Positions 33,808 to 42,856 of a stretch of DNA of 64,000 bases are shown in pieces. Where the stretch lies: the NCBI RefSeq assembly GCF_025466085.1, contig NZ_JANLOD010000066.1, positions 62,001 through 126,000 of the forward strand, in the 5' to 3' direction. The position numbers were made by a program, and so were the translations under genes. The notes beneath the pieces are model-generated. The model did not search any database and was not told the origin of the DNA. It worked only from the letters and a program-made list of their open reading frames with translations. Each line of letters opens with the position of its first letter. The stretch's first letter is position 1. The DNA is from Pseudomonas sp. 14P_8.1_Bac3 (GTDB lineage Bacteria > Pseudomonadota > Gammaproteobacteria > Pseudomonadales > Pseudomonadaceae).

Positions 33808-34616
33808 CAACGCTTCCCCAGAAGATCTGCGCGGTAATCCGTCGCTGGAAAGTGGTATGCGACCGGGCCATCGGGTTCGCCGGTCATGAATTGGCGAATC
33901 CGCGGCTCTTGCGAGTTCATCAGCTCTTCAGGCGTGCCCTGCCCCAGCACCTTGCCTTCGCCAACGACATAAATGTAGTCAGCGATGCTCGCGGTCTCGG
34001 CCAGGTCGTGGGAGACCACGATGCTGGTGATGCCCAGGGCATCGTTGAGCAGACGGATCAGGCGCACCAATACGCCCATGGCGATCGGGTCCTGGCCGAC
34101 GAAGGGTTCGTCGTACATGAGGATCTGCGGATCGAGGGCAATCGCCCGAGCCAGCGCGACTCGGCGCTTCATGCCGCCGGACAGTTCCTCGGGCATCAGG
34201 TCGATGGCGCCACGCAGGCCCACGGCCTGCAGCTTGAGCAGCACGATGTCCCGGATCATTTCTTCCGGAAGCTCGGTATGAACCCGTAGCGGAAAGGCGA
34301 CGTTCTCGAACACGTCGAGATCGGTAAACAGCGCGCCGCTCTGAAACAGCACGCCCATATGCTTGCGCGCATCGAACAGATCGCTGCGCGACAGTTTCGG
34401 CAGGTTCTGACCGTTGACCCAGACTTCACCCTTGGTCGGACGCAACTGGGCGCCCATCAAACGTAACAGCGTGGTCTTGCCACACCCGGAAGGTCCCATG
34501 ATGCCGGTGACCTTGCCGCGTGGAATACGGATATCGACGTTATTGAAAATGCTGCGCGCACCGCGCTTGAAGGTCAGTCCCTTCAGCTCGACCGCGTAGG
34601 CGTTATCGGCACTCAT
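33807..34616 (-). CDS. mlaF: MlaF ATP-binding protein
   Basis: A 269-aa ABC ATPase. Walker A is GPSGCGKTTLLR near 42, the signature is LSGGMKRRVALARAIALDPQ, and Walker B is LMYDEPFVGQDP. It is the first gene of the mlaFEDCB operon. The start is 275 bp from kdsD, which is transcribed away; the divergent promoters of both operons must lie in that gap. Confidence 0.96.
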   Translation of the reverse strand: MSADNAYAVELKGLTFKRGARSIFNNVDIRIPRGKVTGIMGPSGCGKTTLLRLMGAQLRPTKGEVWVNGQNLPKLSRSDLFDARKHMGVLFQSGALFTDLDVFENVAFPLRVHTELPEEMIRDIVLLKLQAVGLRGAIDLMPEELSGGMKRRVALARAIALDPQILMYDEPFVGQDPIAMGVLVRLIRLLNDALGITSIVVSHDLAETASIADYIYVVGEGKVLGQGTPEELMNSQEPRIRQFMTGEPDGPVAYHFPATDYRADLLGKR

Positions 34617-34851
34617 CTAAACTCCTTGCGATGCAGCCTCTCACTCGGACGCCTGTCTTTCTGACGAAAGCACATACCTCCCGGGCGGGCCGAACTGGCG
34701 GCGAACTATATCACTGCAAAGGCCAAGCGCCCAAGGCCCAAGCCGGCCCATGTTCAACGACACGTGCAGTAAAAAGCTTCATTTGAAGGTAATCAGTCCC
34801 AGTGAATGACAAAGCACGACGAACTTTCGTGAGGGTTTTGATCATTACCGC

Positions 34852-34857
34852 TATAAT
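34852..34857 (+). promoter_or_regulatory. Possible -10 element before kdsD
   Basis: A perfect TATAAT lies 34 nt before the kdsD ATG. No good -35 hexamer is visible at the normal distance, so the assignment is partial. Confidence 0.45.
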
Positions 34858-34891
34858 CGCCGCCTTTTCATCAGGCTATACGATTTCTGAC

Positions 34892-35866
34892 ATGAGCCAA
34901 TCCAGCGACCTGATTCAATCAGCACAACGCACCATCCGCCTCGAACTGGAAGCCGTCCAAGGCTTGCTGCCCCATATCGACGCAGATTTCGTACGCGCTT
35001 GCGAGATGATTCTGGCCAGCAAAGGCCGCGTGGTCGTGGTCGGCATGGGCAAATCGGGGCACATCGGCAACAAGATTGCCGCCACCCTGGCCAGCACCGG
35101 CACCACGGCGTTCTTCGTGCACCCGGCCGAAGCCAGCCACGGCGACATGGGCATGATCACCCGCGACGACATCATCCTGGCCTTGTCGAACTCCGGTTCC
35201 ACTAATGAAATCGTCACCCTGCTGCCGCTGATCAAACGCCTGGGCATCCAGCTGATCAGCGTGACCGGCAACCCCGATTCACCGCTGGCCAAGGCGGCCG
35301 AGGTCAATCTCAATGTGCACGTCGAACACGAAGCCTGCCCGCTGAACCTGGCGCCGACGTCGTCGACCACCGCCGCCCTGGTCATGGGCGACGCCCTGGC
35401 CGTAGCACTGCTCGAAGCCCGTGGCTTCACTGCTGAGGACTTCGCGTTCTCGCACCCCGGTGGCGCGCTGGGCCGACGCCTGCTGTTGAAAGTGGAAAAC
35501 GTCATGCACGCGGGGCAGGAATTGCCGCAAGTTCAGCGCGGCACCCTGCTCAAGGACGCGCTGATGGAAATGACCCGCAAGGGCCTGGGCATGACCGTGA
35601 TCATGGAAGCCGACGGCAAGCTCGCCGGGATCTTTACCGACGGCGATTTGCGCCGCTCCCTGGACCGCTCCATCGACATTCATCAGGTCACCATCGACGA
35701 AGTGATGACCGCCCACGGCAAGACCGCCCGCGCCGAAATGCTCGCCGCCGAAGCGTTGAAAATCATGGAAGACAACAAAATCAGCGCACTGGTCGTGGTC
35801 GACAGCGAAGACCGTCCGGTTGGCGCCTTGAACATGCACGACTTGCTGCGTGCGGGAGTAATGTAA
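34892..35866 (+). CDS. kdsD: Arabinose-5-phosphate isomerase KdsD
   Basis: A 324-aa enzyme. The SIS domain runs from about 40 to 190 (VVVVGMGKSGHIGNKIAATL, then LALSNSGSTNEIV). Two CBS domains fill about 205-324. It supplies arabinose 5-phosphate for Kdo of LPS. The frame is open 30 codons upstream, but the TATAAT falls in that stretch, so the ATG at 34892 was chosen. The Shine-Dalgarno is weak. kdsC overlaps its stop by 1 nt. Confidence 0.95.
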   Translation: MSQSSDLIQSAQRTIRLELEAVQGLLPHIDADFVRACEMILASKGRVVVVGMGKSGHIGNKIAATLASTGTTAFFVHPAEASHGDMGMITRDDIILALSNSGSTNEIVTLLPLIKRLGIQLISVTGNPDSPLAKAAEVNLNVHVEHEACPLNLAPTSSTTAALVMGDALAVALLEARGFTAEDFAFSHPGGALGRRLLLKVENVMHAGQELPQVQRGTLLKDALMEMTRKGLGMTVIMEADGKLAGIFTDGDLRRSLDRSIDIHQVTIDEVMTAHGKTARAEMLAAEALKIMEDNKISALVVVDSEDRPVGALNMHDLLRAGVM

Positions 35867-36390
35867 TGAGCACTGACCTGTTGCAACGCGGCAAACTGAT
35901 CAAACTGGCCGTATTCGACGTCGACGGCGTCCTGACCGACGGGCGCCTGAACTTCCTCGAAGACGGCAGCGAATTCAAGAGTTTCAATACCCTGGACGGC
36001 CAGGGCATAAAGATGTTGATGGCAGCCGGCGTGCAGACGGCTATCATCAGCGGCCGCGACACCCCGGTGGTCGACCGTCGAGCGAAGAACCTCGGCATTC
36101 CCTACGTTTATCAGGGTCGCGAAGATAAACTGGTGGTGCTGGACGCACTGCTCGCCCAACTCCACCTAAGCTATGAGCACGTCGCCTACCTCGGCGACGA
36201 CCTGCCTGACCTGCCGGTGATTCGCCGCGTCGGCCTGGGCATGGCGGTGGCCAATGCCGCCAGCTTCGTGCGCGAACACGCTCACGGCATCACCCAGGCC
36301 CGTGGTGGCGAGGGTGCCGCTCGCGAATTCTGCGAATTGATCCTGCGCGCCCAGGGCCGCCTCGATGCGGCCCACGCCGCGTACCTGTGA
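35866..36390 (+). CDS. kdsC: Kdo-8-phosphate phosphatase
   Basis: A 174-aa HAD-superfamily phosphatase without a cap domain, acting as a tetramer. The catalytic motif FDVDGVLTDG is intact, with ISGRDTP and YLGDDLPDLPV as later motifs. It frees Kdo from Kdo 8-phosphate. It is coupled to kdsD and followed by lptC in the conserved LPS operon. Confidence 0.96.
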   Translation: MSTDLLQRGKLIKLAVFDVDGVLTDGRLNFLEDGSEFKSFNTLDGQGIKMLMAAGVQTAIISGRDTPVVDRRAKNLGIPYVYQGREDKLVVLDALLAQLHLSYEHVAYLGDDLPDLPVIRRVGLGMAVANAASFVREHAHGITQARGGEGAAREFCELILRAQGRLDAAHAAYL

Positions 36391-36397
36391 GCCAACT

Positions 36398-36970
36398 ATG
36401 CTGAGCAAGAAATTTCGCAATGTTCTGGTGTTCGGTAGCATCGCCGCTATTTTTGCGGCGGTCGGTTACTGGAACATCAGCCCGGAACGCTTCCTCGACA
36501 AGCCGGTGGCCAAGGTCGACGAGACCAAGATCGACTGGTACGCGACCAACACGCACACGTTCCAGTACCTTGAAGACGGCAAGCTGCAATACGAAATGAC
36601 ATCTGACAAAGCCGAGCATTTGAAAGCGACGGATGTCACGCTGGTCACCAAGCCGGACCTCAACATGTTCCGCGGCACCGAATTCCCGTGGCACGTCACC
36701 AGCGAGCGCGGTGAGGTAAATCCCGGCGGCACCGAAGTCGAGCTGATCGACAACGTCCGCGTGAAGCGTACCGACGAGAAGAACCGCGACACCCTGATCA
36801 CCAGCACCCGCATGACAGTGTTCCCGCAGCAGCAATATGCGCAGACCGATCAACCCGTTAGAATCGACGGCGCTGGTGGTGTCTCGACTGGCAAGGGAAT
36901 GAAGGCTTATTTGAAAGAAAGCAGGATACACCTGCTATCGAACGTAAGAGGACAGTATGAGGCTCGTTAA
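36398..36970 (+). CDS. lptC: LPS export protein LptC
   Basis: A 190-aa bitopic inner-membrane protein. One N-terminal helix spans about 6-23, and the periplasmic beta-jellyroll follows (LQYEMTSDKAEHLKATDVTL, then GEVNPGGTEVELIDNVRV). It passes LPS from LptB2FG to LptA. The ATG at 36398 sits 7 nt after the kdsC stop. The 3' end overlaps lptA by 14 nt. Confidence 0.94.
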   Translation: MLSKKFRNVLVFGSIAAIFAAVGYWNISPERFLDKPVAKVDETKIDWYATNTHTFQYLEDGKLQYEMTSDKAEHLKATDVTLVTKPDLNMFRGTEFPWHVTSERGEVNPGGTEVELIDNVRVKRTDEKNRDTLITSTRMTVFPQQQYAQTDQPVRIDGAGGVSTGKGMKAYLKESRIHLLSNVRGQYEAR

Positions 36971-37505
36971 AACTCTCCCTATTTTGCTCGGTCTGAGCGC
37001 AGCACTGGGAAGCGTGAGCGCCTGGGCTCTGCCGAACGATCAACAGCAGCCTATCCGCATCCAGGCCGACGATGCCCAACTGGACGACAAGAATGGCATT
37101 GCCACTTATACCGGCGATGTGATCATTACCCAGGGCTCGATGAAGGTCACCGGCAACAAAGTGACCATGACCCGGACCCAGACCGGCGATATCGACGTGG
37201 TGACTTCGGTGGGCAACCTGGCCTATTTCGAACAACTGCAAACCGCGGGCGATACCAAGCCGGTTCAAGGCTGGGGCGTCACCATCCAGTATCACGCCTC
37301 GCAAGACCGCGTCGTACTGATCGATCGCGCCAAGGTTGTCGATAAGGACGGTAACGTCACCCAAGGCGAGAAAATCGTCTACGACACCAATAAAAAGCTC
37401 GCCACCGCCGGTCGCGCGACGGGCGCCAAGGTCACCGAGTCGCGTCCGCGCATCGACATGGTGATCCAGCCGAAAAAGAAAACCGACGAGCAAAAGGCCC
37501 AGTAA
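36957..37505 (+). CDS. lptA: LPS periplasmic bridge protein LptA
   Basis: A 182-aa protein with a signal peptide ending near SAWA (22) and the OstA/LptA jellyroll (IRIQADDAQLDDKNGIATYT). It forms the bridge that carries LPS across the periplasm. The tail is lysine-rich (PKKKTDEQKAQ). It overlaps lptC by 14 nt and lptB by 1 nt. Confidence 0.95.
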   Translation: MRLVKTLPILLGLSAALGSVSAWALPNDQQQPIRIQADDAQLDDKNGIATYTGDVIITQGSMKVTGNKVTMTRTQTGDIDVVTSVGNLAYFEQLQTAGDTKPVQGWGVTIQYHASQDRVVLIDRAKVVDKDGNVTQGEKIVYDTNKKLATAGRATGAKVTESRPRIDMVIQPKKKTDEQKAQ

Positions 37506-38230
37506 TGGCAACTCTGAAAGCTCAGCACCTGGCCAAGAGCTACAAGAGCCGCCAGGTCGTGCGCGACGTCAGCCTGTCCATCGACAGCGGTCAGATCGTC
37601 GGCTTGCTCGGCCCTAACGGCGCCGGTAAAACCACCTGCTTCTACATGATCGTCGGCCTGGTTCAGGCCGATCAGGGTCGCGTCCTGATCGACGATCTGG
37701 ACGTCAGCCACCAGCCGATGCACGGTCGTGCAAAGGCCGGTATCGGCTATCTTCCGCAGGAAGCGTCGATCTTCCGCAAACTGTCGGTGGCCGACAACAT
37801 CATGGCGATCCTCGAGACCCGCAAGGAACTCGACAAGGCCGGCCGCCGCAAAGAGCTGGAAAGCCTGCTCCAGGAATTCCACATCAGTCACATTCGCGAC
37901 AACCTCGGCATGAGCCTGTCAGGTGGTGAACGCCGCCGTGTGGAAATCGCCCGGGCACTGGCGACCAGTCCGAAATTCATCCTCCTCGACGAACCGTTCG
38001 CCGGTGTGGACCCGATTTCGGTCGGCGACATCAAACAGATCATCTACCACCTCAAGGCGAAGGGCATTGGCGTGTTGATCACCGACCACAACGTCCGTGA
38101 AACCCTGGATATCTGCGAAACCGCCTACATCGTCAACGATGGCCAGCTGATCGCTGAAGGCGACTCGGCCACCATCCTGGCCAACGACCTGGTCAAGGAA
38201 GTGTACCTGGGCCACGAGTTCCGCCTGTAA
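37505..38230 (+). CDS. lptB: LPS export ATPase LptB
   Basis: A 241-aa ABC ATPase. Walker A is GPNGAGKTTCFYMI near 36, the signature is LSGGERRRVEIARALA, and Walker B is FILLDEPFAGVDP. It powers LPS extraction by LptFG. It is followed by rpoN after a 183-bp gap, the standard order. Confidence 0.97.
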   Translation: MATLKAQHLAKSYKSRQVVRDVSLSIDSGQIVGLLGPNGAGKTTCFYMIVGLVQADQGRVLIDDLDVSHQPMHGRAKAGIGYLPQEASIFRKLSVADNIMAILETRKELDKAGRRKELESLLQEFHISHIRDNLGMSLSGGERRRVEIARALATSPKFILLDEPFAGVDPISVGDIKQIIYHLKAKGIGVLITDHNVRETLDICETAYIVNDGQLIAEGDSATILANDLVKEVYLGHEFRL

Positions 38231-38330
38231 GCAGTGAGTGTCTGGCTGATTGCCCGAGCGCTTTTCTCGATAAAAAATCAACATTTTTTTATTGTTACAG
38301 CGCTCTAGGCAAACGCTGCAGTATCGGGCA

Positions 38331-38336
38331 TATAAT
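38331..38336 (+). promoter_or_regulatory. Possible -10 element before rpoN
   Basis: TATAAT lies 78 nt before the rpoN ATG in the 183-bp lptB-rpoN gap. The upstream part of the gap is AT-rich (CATTTTTTTATTG). No strong -35 is seen at the usual distance. Confidence 0.5.
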
Positions 38337-38413
38337 TTGCTTAAGTTTGGCGCTTCGGCGCCCTGTAGTGGATGGCGCATGTGCGCCGGCGAATAAGGTG
38401 TTAAGCCCCTGCC

Positions 38414-39907
38414 ATGAAACCATCGCTAGTCTTGAGAATGGGCCAGCAGCTGACGATGACACCGCAGCTGCAACAGGCCATCCGCCTGCTCCAATTGTCG
38501 ACCCTGGACCTGCAACAGGAAATCCAGGAGGCCCTGGAGTCCAATCCGATGCTCGAACGCCAGGAAGAAGGCGACGACTTCGATAACACCGACCCCCTGG
38601 CCGACAAAGCCGAACAGCAACCCAACGCCGACGTTTCGGAACCGTCCTATCAGGAAACCGCCCCGACGGTGGATAATCTTGAGGAAGGTGACTGGAACGA
38701 GCGCATTCCCAACGAACTGCCCGTCGACACCGCTTGGGAAGACGTTTACCAGACCAGCGCCAGCAGCCTGCCGAGCAACGATGACGACGAGTGGGATTTC
38801 ACCACCCGGACATCGGCCGGTGAAAGCCTGCAAAGCCACCTGCTGTGGCAGCTGAACCTGGCGCCGATGTCCGACACTGATCGCCTGATCGCCGTAACCC
38901 TGATCGATTGCATCAACAATCAGGGCTACCTCGACGAAACCCTCGAGGAAATCCTCGAGGCGTTCGATCCGGAACTGGACATCGAGCTCGACGAGATCGA
39001 AGCCGTCCTGCACCGCATCCAGCAATTCGAACCGGCCGGCATCGGCGCCCGCAACCTCGGCGAATGCCTGCTGCTGCAATTGCGCCAACTGCCCGCCAAG
39101 ACGCCTTGGCTGGCCGAGGCCAAACGCCTGGTCACCGATTACATTGATCTGCTGGGCAGCCGCGACTATAGCCAGTTGATGCGCCGCATGAAGCTCAAGG
39201 AAGATGAACTGCGCCAGGTGATCGAACTGGTGCAGAGCCTCAACCCGCGCCCGGGCTCGCAAATCGAGTCCAGCGAAGCCGAATACGTGGTTCCCGACGT
39301 GATCGTGCGCAAGGACAATGAACGCTGGCTGGTGGAACTCAATCAGGAGTCGGTGCCGCGGCTGCGGGTCAACGCCCAGTACGCCGGTTTCGTGCGGCGC
39401 GCCGACACCAGCGCCGACAACACCTTCATGCGCAACCAGTTGCAGGAAGCTCGCTGGTTTATCAAGAGCCTGCAAAGCCGCAACGAAACCCTGATGAAAG
39501 TAGCCACCCAGATCGTCGAGCATCAGCGCGGTTTTCTGGAGTATGGCGACGAAGCGATGAAACCATTGGTGCTGCATGACATCGCTGAAGCGGTAGGCAT
39601 GCACGAATCGACGATTTCCCGGGTGACCACGCAAAAATTCATGCATACCCCTCGGGGCATATATGAGCTGAAATACTTTTTCTCCAGCCACGTCAGTACC
39701 TCCGAAGGCGGCGAATGCTCGTCCACGGCGATCCGCGCGATCATCAAAAAACTGGTTGCCGCGGAAAATCAGAAAAAGCCGTTGAGTGACAGCAAGATCG
39801 CTGGTTTACTGGAGGCACAAGGCATTCAGGTGGCTCGCCGCACCGTCGCCAAGTACCGCGAATCCCTCGGGATCGCGCCTTCGAGCGAACGCAAGCGGTT
39901 GATGTAG
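38414..39907 (+). CDS. rpoN: RNA polymerase sigma-54 factor
   Basis: A 497-aa sigma factor. The glutamine-rich activator-contact region I is at 10-50 (MTPQLQQAIRLLQLSTLDLQ). An acidic linker runs from about 50 to 120. The core-binding and HTH parts include HESTISRVTTQKF, and the C-terminal RpoN box is ARRTVAKYRE. It directs nitrogen, motility and carbon-use genes. It is followed by hpf, ptsN, rapZ and ptsO as in other pseudomonads. Confidence 0.98.
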   Translation: MKPSLVLRMGQQLTMTPQLQQAIRLLQLSTLDLQQEIQEALESNPMLERQEEGDDFDNTDPLADKAEQQPNADVSEPSYQETAPTVDNLEEGDWNERIPNELPVDTAWEDVYQTSASSLPSNDDDEWDFTTRTSAGESLQSHLLWQLNLAPMSDTDRLIAVTLIDCINNQGYLDETLEEILEAFDPELDIELDEIEAVLHRIQQFEPAGIGARNLGECLLLQLRQLPAKTPWLAEAKRLVTDYIDLLGSRDYSQLMRRMKLKEDELRQVIELVQSLNPRPGSQIESSEAEYVVPDVIVRKDNERWLVELNQESVPRLRVNAQYAGFVRRADTSADNTFMRNQLQEARWFIKSLQSRNETLMKVATQIVEHQRGFLEYGDEAMKPLVLHDIAEAVGMHESTISRVTTQKFMHTPRGIYELKYFFSSHVSTSEGGECSSTAIRAIIKKLVAAENQKKPLSDSKIAGLLEAQGIQVARRTVAKYRESLGIAPSSERKRLM

Positions 39908-39929
39908 AGCCACGCCACAGCGTTCCAGT

Positions 39930-39949
39930 GGCAGGCATTTCTGCCTGCC
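39930..39949 (+). terminator. Hairpin between rpoN and hpf
   Basis: A perfect 8-bp stem GGCAGGCA-TTTC-TGCCTGCC is followed by GCTTTA, a weak U-run. It could partly end rpoN transcripts or protect the hpf message. Confidence 0.5.
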
Positions 39950-39981
39950 GCTTTATGCACTGGCAACGAAGGAGAAGCTGT

Positions 39982-40290
39982 ATGCAAGTCAACATCAGTG
40001 GACACCAACTGGAAGTGACCGAACCTCTTCGCACCTACATCGGCGAAAAACTCGAACGATTAGAGCGGCATTTCGACAAGATCACCAACGTGCAGGTCAC
40101 GATGACGGTCGAAAAGCTTAAGCAGAAAATCGAAGCCACACTGCATATTCCCGGCAATGAAGTCGTCGCCAACGCGGAACATACCGATATGTACGCGGCG
40201 ATCGACGCACTGACCGACAAGCTGGATAAACAACTCAAAAAGCATAAGGAAAAGACCCAAAGCCTCCTCCAGGGCGCCACCGGTCGTTAA
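39982..40290 (+). CDS. hpf: Ribosome hibernation promoting factor (short form)
   Basis: A 102-aa protein of the short HPF/YfiA class (QVNISGHQLEVTEPLRTYI, then HIPGNEVVANAEHTDMYAAI). It binds the 30S subunit in resting cells and aids 100S dimer formation. The ATG at 39982 is preceded by AAGGAGAAG, the best ribosome site in this gene block. Confidence 0.95.
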   Translation: MQVNISGHQLEVTEPLRTYIGEKLERLERHFDKITNVQVTMTVEKLKQKIEATLHIPGNEVVANAEHTDMYAAIDALTDKLDKQLKKHKEKTQSLLQGATGR

Positions 40291-40302
40291 CACTCCCAAC
40301 CC

Positions 40303-40767
40303 ATGATCCGACTTGAAAGCATCCTGACCCCCGGCCGTTCCCTCGTGAACGTGCCGGGCGGCAGCAAAAAGAAAGCCCTCGAACAAATTGCCAACCTTAT
40401 CCACCGCGAAGTGCCGGATCTGGAGATGCAAGATGTCTTCGAGGCTCTGATTGCCCGTGAAAAACTTGGTTCGACCGGTTTTGGTAACGGCATCGCCATT
40501 CCTCACTGTCGGCTCAAAGGTTGCACCTTGCCTATCAGTGCCTTGATGCACCTGGATGCTCCCATCGATTTTGACGCCATCGACGGCGCGCCGGTTGACC
40601 TGCTATTCGTTCTACTGGTCCCGGAAGCCGCTACCGATGCGCACCTTGAATTGCTTCGCCAGATCGCCAGCATGCTTGATCGCAAGGACGTCCGCGATCG
40701 CCTGCGTGGCGCCCCAAGCAATGAAGCCTTGTATCAGGTTGTCCTGGACGAGCAAAACGGCCACTAA
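40303..40767 (+). CDS. ptsN: PTS IIA-like nitrogen regulatory protein PtsN (EIIA-Ntr)
   Basis: A 154-aa EIIA domain. The phosphorylated histidine is in GNGIAIPHCRL, about residue 67. It receives phosphate from PtsO and acts in regulation, not in sugar uptake. It starts 12 nt after hpf, and rapZ starts 2 nt after its stop. Confidence 0.96.
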   Translation: MIRLESILTPGRSLVNVPGGSKKKALEQIANLIHREVPDLEMQDVFEALIAREKLGSTGFGNGIAIPHCRLKGCTLPISALMHLDAPIDFDAIDGAPVDLLFVLLVPEAATDAHLELLRQIASMLDRKDVRDRLRGAPSNEALYQVVLDEQNGH

Positions 40768-40769
40768 TC

Positions 40770-41627
40770 ATGCGTTTGATCATCGTCAGTGGCCGCTCCG
40801 GCTCAGGTAAAAGTACCGCGCTCGATGTACTCGAGGACAACGGCTATTACTGCATCGATAACCTGCCTGCGGGGTTGCTGCCGGAACTGGCCGAACGCGC
40901 ACTGATTCATACCGAACTGGCGCAGCCGCTGGTTGCCGTCTCCATCGACGCGCGCAACCTGCCGAGCCATCTGTCCCGGTTTCCCGAATTGCTCGAAGAA
41001 GTCCGCAGCCGGCATATCCAGTGCGATGTGCTGTATCTGGATGCCGATGAAGAAACCCTGCTCAAACGTTTTTCGGAAACCCGCCGCCGCCACCCGCTGA
41101 GCAGTGCCAATCGCTCGCTGGCCGAGGCGATCAACGACGAAACCAACTTGCTCGGGCCGATTGCCGACCTTGCAGACCTCAAGGTCAACACCACCAACCT
41201 GAACCTGTATCAGCTGCGCGATACCATCAAGCTGCGCCTGCTGAACCAGCCGGAACCGGGTACGGCGTTTCTGGTGGAGTCTTTCGGGTTCAAGCGTGGC
41301 ATGCCGGTGGACGCCGACCTGGTGTTCGACGTGCGCTGTCTGCCCAACCCCTACTGGAAGCCCGAGCTGCGCGAGCAATCCGGGCTTGACCAACCGGTAG
41401 CCGAATACCTGGCGGCACAGCCGGACGTCGAAGAGATGTTCCAGGACATTTCCACGTACCTGCTCAAATGGTTACCGCGCTTTGCCGCGAGCAACCGGGC
41501 TTATGTCACCATTGCCATTGGTTGCACCGGCGGGCATCACCGCTCCGTCTACCTGACCGAACGTCTGGGCCAGGTCCTGCAAAAATCCCTGAAGAACGTC
41601 CAGGTCCGCCACCGCGACCTCAGCTAA
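40770..41627 (+). CDS. rapZ: RNase adapter protein RapZ
   Basis: A 285-aa protein. The P-loop GRSGSGKSTALDVLEDNG is near the N-terminus, and the C-terminal domain has IGCTGGHHRSVYLTERL. In enterobacteria it guides RNase E to the GlmZ small RNA; in pseudomonads the target is unclear. It is flanked by ptsN and ptsO. Confidence 0.96.
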   Translation: MRLIIVSGRSGSGKSTALDVLEDNGYYCIDNLPAGLLPELAERALIHTELAQPLVAVSIDARNLPSHLSRFPELLEEVRSRHIQCDVLYLDADEETLLKRFSETRRRHPLSSANRSLAEAINDETNLLGPIADLADLKVNTTNLNLYQLRDTIKLRLLNQPEPGTAFLVESFGFKRGMPVDADLVFDVRCLPNPYWKPELREQSGLDQPVAEYLAAQPDVEEMFQDISTYLLKWLPRFAASNRAYVTIAIGCTGGHHRSVYLTERLGQVLQKSLKNVQVRHRDLS

Positions 41628-41642
41628 AGGATTCACATCGCG

Positions 41643-41915
41643 ATGCCTGCTCTGGAAATCGAAATCATCAACAAGCTGGGCCTGCATGCCCGCGCTTCCG
41701 CCAAATTCGTCGGCGTAGCGGGTCAATTCCCTTGCCAGATCCGCGCCGGACGCACACCTGAGTCCATGGTCGACGGCAAAAGCATCATGGCCATGATGAT
41801 GCTCGCTGCGGGCAAGGGCACCAAAATCCACCTGAGCACGGAAGGTGAGCAGGAGCAGGAAGCGCTGGATGCGCTGGTGGCGTTGATCAACAACTACTTC
41901 GACGAAGGCGAATGA
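41643..41915 (+). CDS. ptsO: HPr-like phosphocarrier PtsO (NPr)
   Basis: A 90-aa HPr-family protein. The phosphohistidine is H15 (INKLGLHARASAKFV), and the regulatory segment is DGKSIMAMMMLAAGKG. It carries phosphate from PtsP to PtsN. It is the last gene of the rpoN cluster and is convergent with the ZIP gene. Confidence 0.95.
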   Translation: MPALEIEIINKLGLHARASAKFVGVAGQFPCQIRAGRTPESMVDGKSIMAMMMLAAGKGTKIHLSTEGEQEQEALDALVALINNYFDEGE

Positions 41916-41933
41916 CGCTCGCCTAGGCGAGCG
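41916..41933. terminator. Perfect palindrome at the ptsO/ZIP gene junction
   Basis: CGCTCGCCTAGGCGAGCG lies between convergent genes and overlaps the ZIP stop codon. No T-run follows, so its terminator role is only probable. Confidence 0.45.
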
Positions 41934-42816
41934 CAGTATCCATCACCATCATCAAGCAAAACCCGATCAACAGCCCAAGACTGGCCAGCTTGTCGTGACC
42001 ATTGCGGCGCGACTCGGGGATGACTTCATGAGTCACCACCAGCAGCATGGCACCCGCCGCCAATGCCAGGCCCAACGGCAAGAGCAATTCAGCCAGGCTC
42101 ACCAGCCAGGCGCATAACAACGCAAAAACCGGCTCGACCAGGCCTGACGCCGCACCGATCAGGAAGGCCTTGACCCGCGACATTCCTGCCCCGGTCAGTA
42201 CCAAGGCAATCACCAGCCCTTCCGGCACATCCTGCAAGGCGATGCCCATGGCCAGGGTGTCGGCGTCGGGCATGCCGCCGCCCGCCGAGACGCCCACCGC
42301 CATGCCTTCGGGAATGTTGTGGGCAATGATGGCGAACACGAACATCCAGATCCGTGGCGGAATGACCGGCCGTTCCTGCGTGCCAACCAGCATTTCCGGC
42401 GACGCGCCAGACACCTTTCGGTCCACCAGGAACAAGCCGAACGCACCGAGCATCATGCCGAAGCTGATCAGGCCGCTGGCCGCCCAGGGCATCAGCCCCA
42501 GGCTTTGCGCCGCTGTGATGCCCGGTACGATCAGCGAAAACGCCGTCGCCGCCAACATCACCCCGGCCCCGAAGCCGAGCAGCGTATCGCTGACTGTTTG
42601 GGGCATGCGCCGAATCACTAGCACCGGCACGGCGCCAAGTGCCGTACCCAGCGCGCAGATCGCCCCACCCTGTAACGCTCGCAGCAGCTTCGGCTCCAGG
42701 TTCAGCCACGTCAGGCCCTGAGCGACCAACAAGCTCATTCCCGCCAGCAATAACAGCGACCCGAATGCGTAACGAAACATCCGTCCACTTCCGATCGCCA
42801 GTGTTTCAGTGCCCAT
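41923..42816 (-). CDS. ZIP-family metal transporter
   Basis: A 297-aa inner-membrane protein with about eight helices. The metal-binding helix IV motif HNIPEGMAVGV is intact, and helix V has ALQDVPEGL. ZIP proteins import zinc or other divalent ions. It lies downstream of the Mn-superoxide dismutase operon and reads in the same direction, so manganese or iron is also possible; no substrate can be read from the sequence. Confidence 0.92.
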   Translation of the reverse strand: MGTETLAIGSGRMFRYAFGSLLLLAGMSLLVAQGLTWLNLEPKLLRALQGGAICALGTALGAVPVLVIRRMPQTVSDTLLGFGAGVMLAATAFSLIVPGITAAQSLGLMPWAASGLISFGMMLGAFGLFLVDRKVSGASPEMLVGTQERPVIPPRIWMFVFAIIAHNIPEGMAVGVSAGGGMPDADTLAMGIALQDVPEGLVIALVLTGAGMSRVKAFLIGAASGLVEPVFALLCAWLVSLAELLLPLGLALAAGAMLLVVTHEVIPESRRNGHDKLASLGLLIGFCLMMVMDTALA

Positions 42817-42856
42817 CGTCAGCCCTGGATCGTTATATGGAAATCTTGAACAGGCC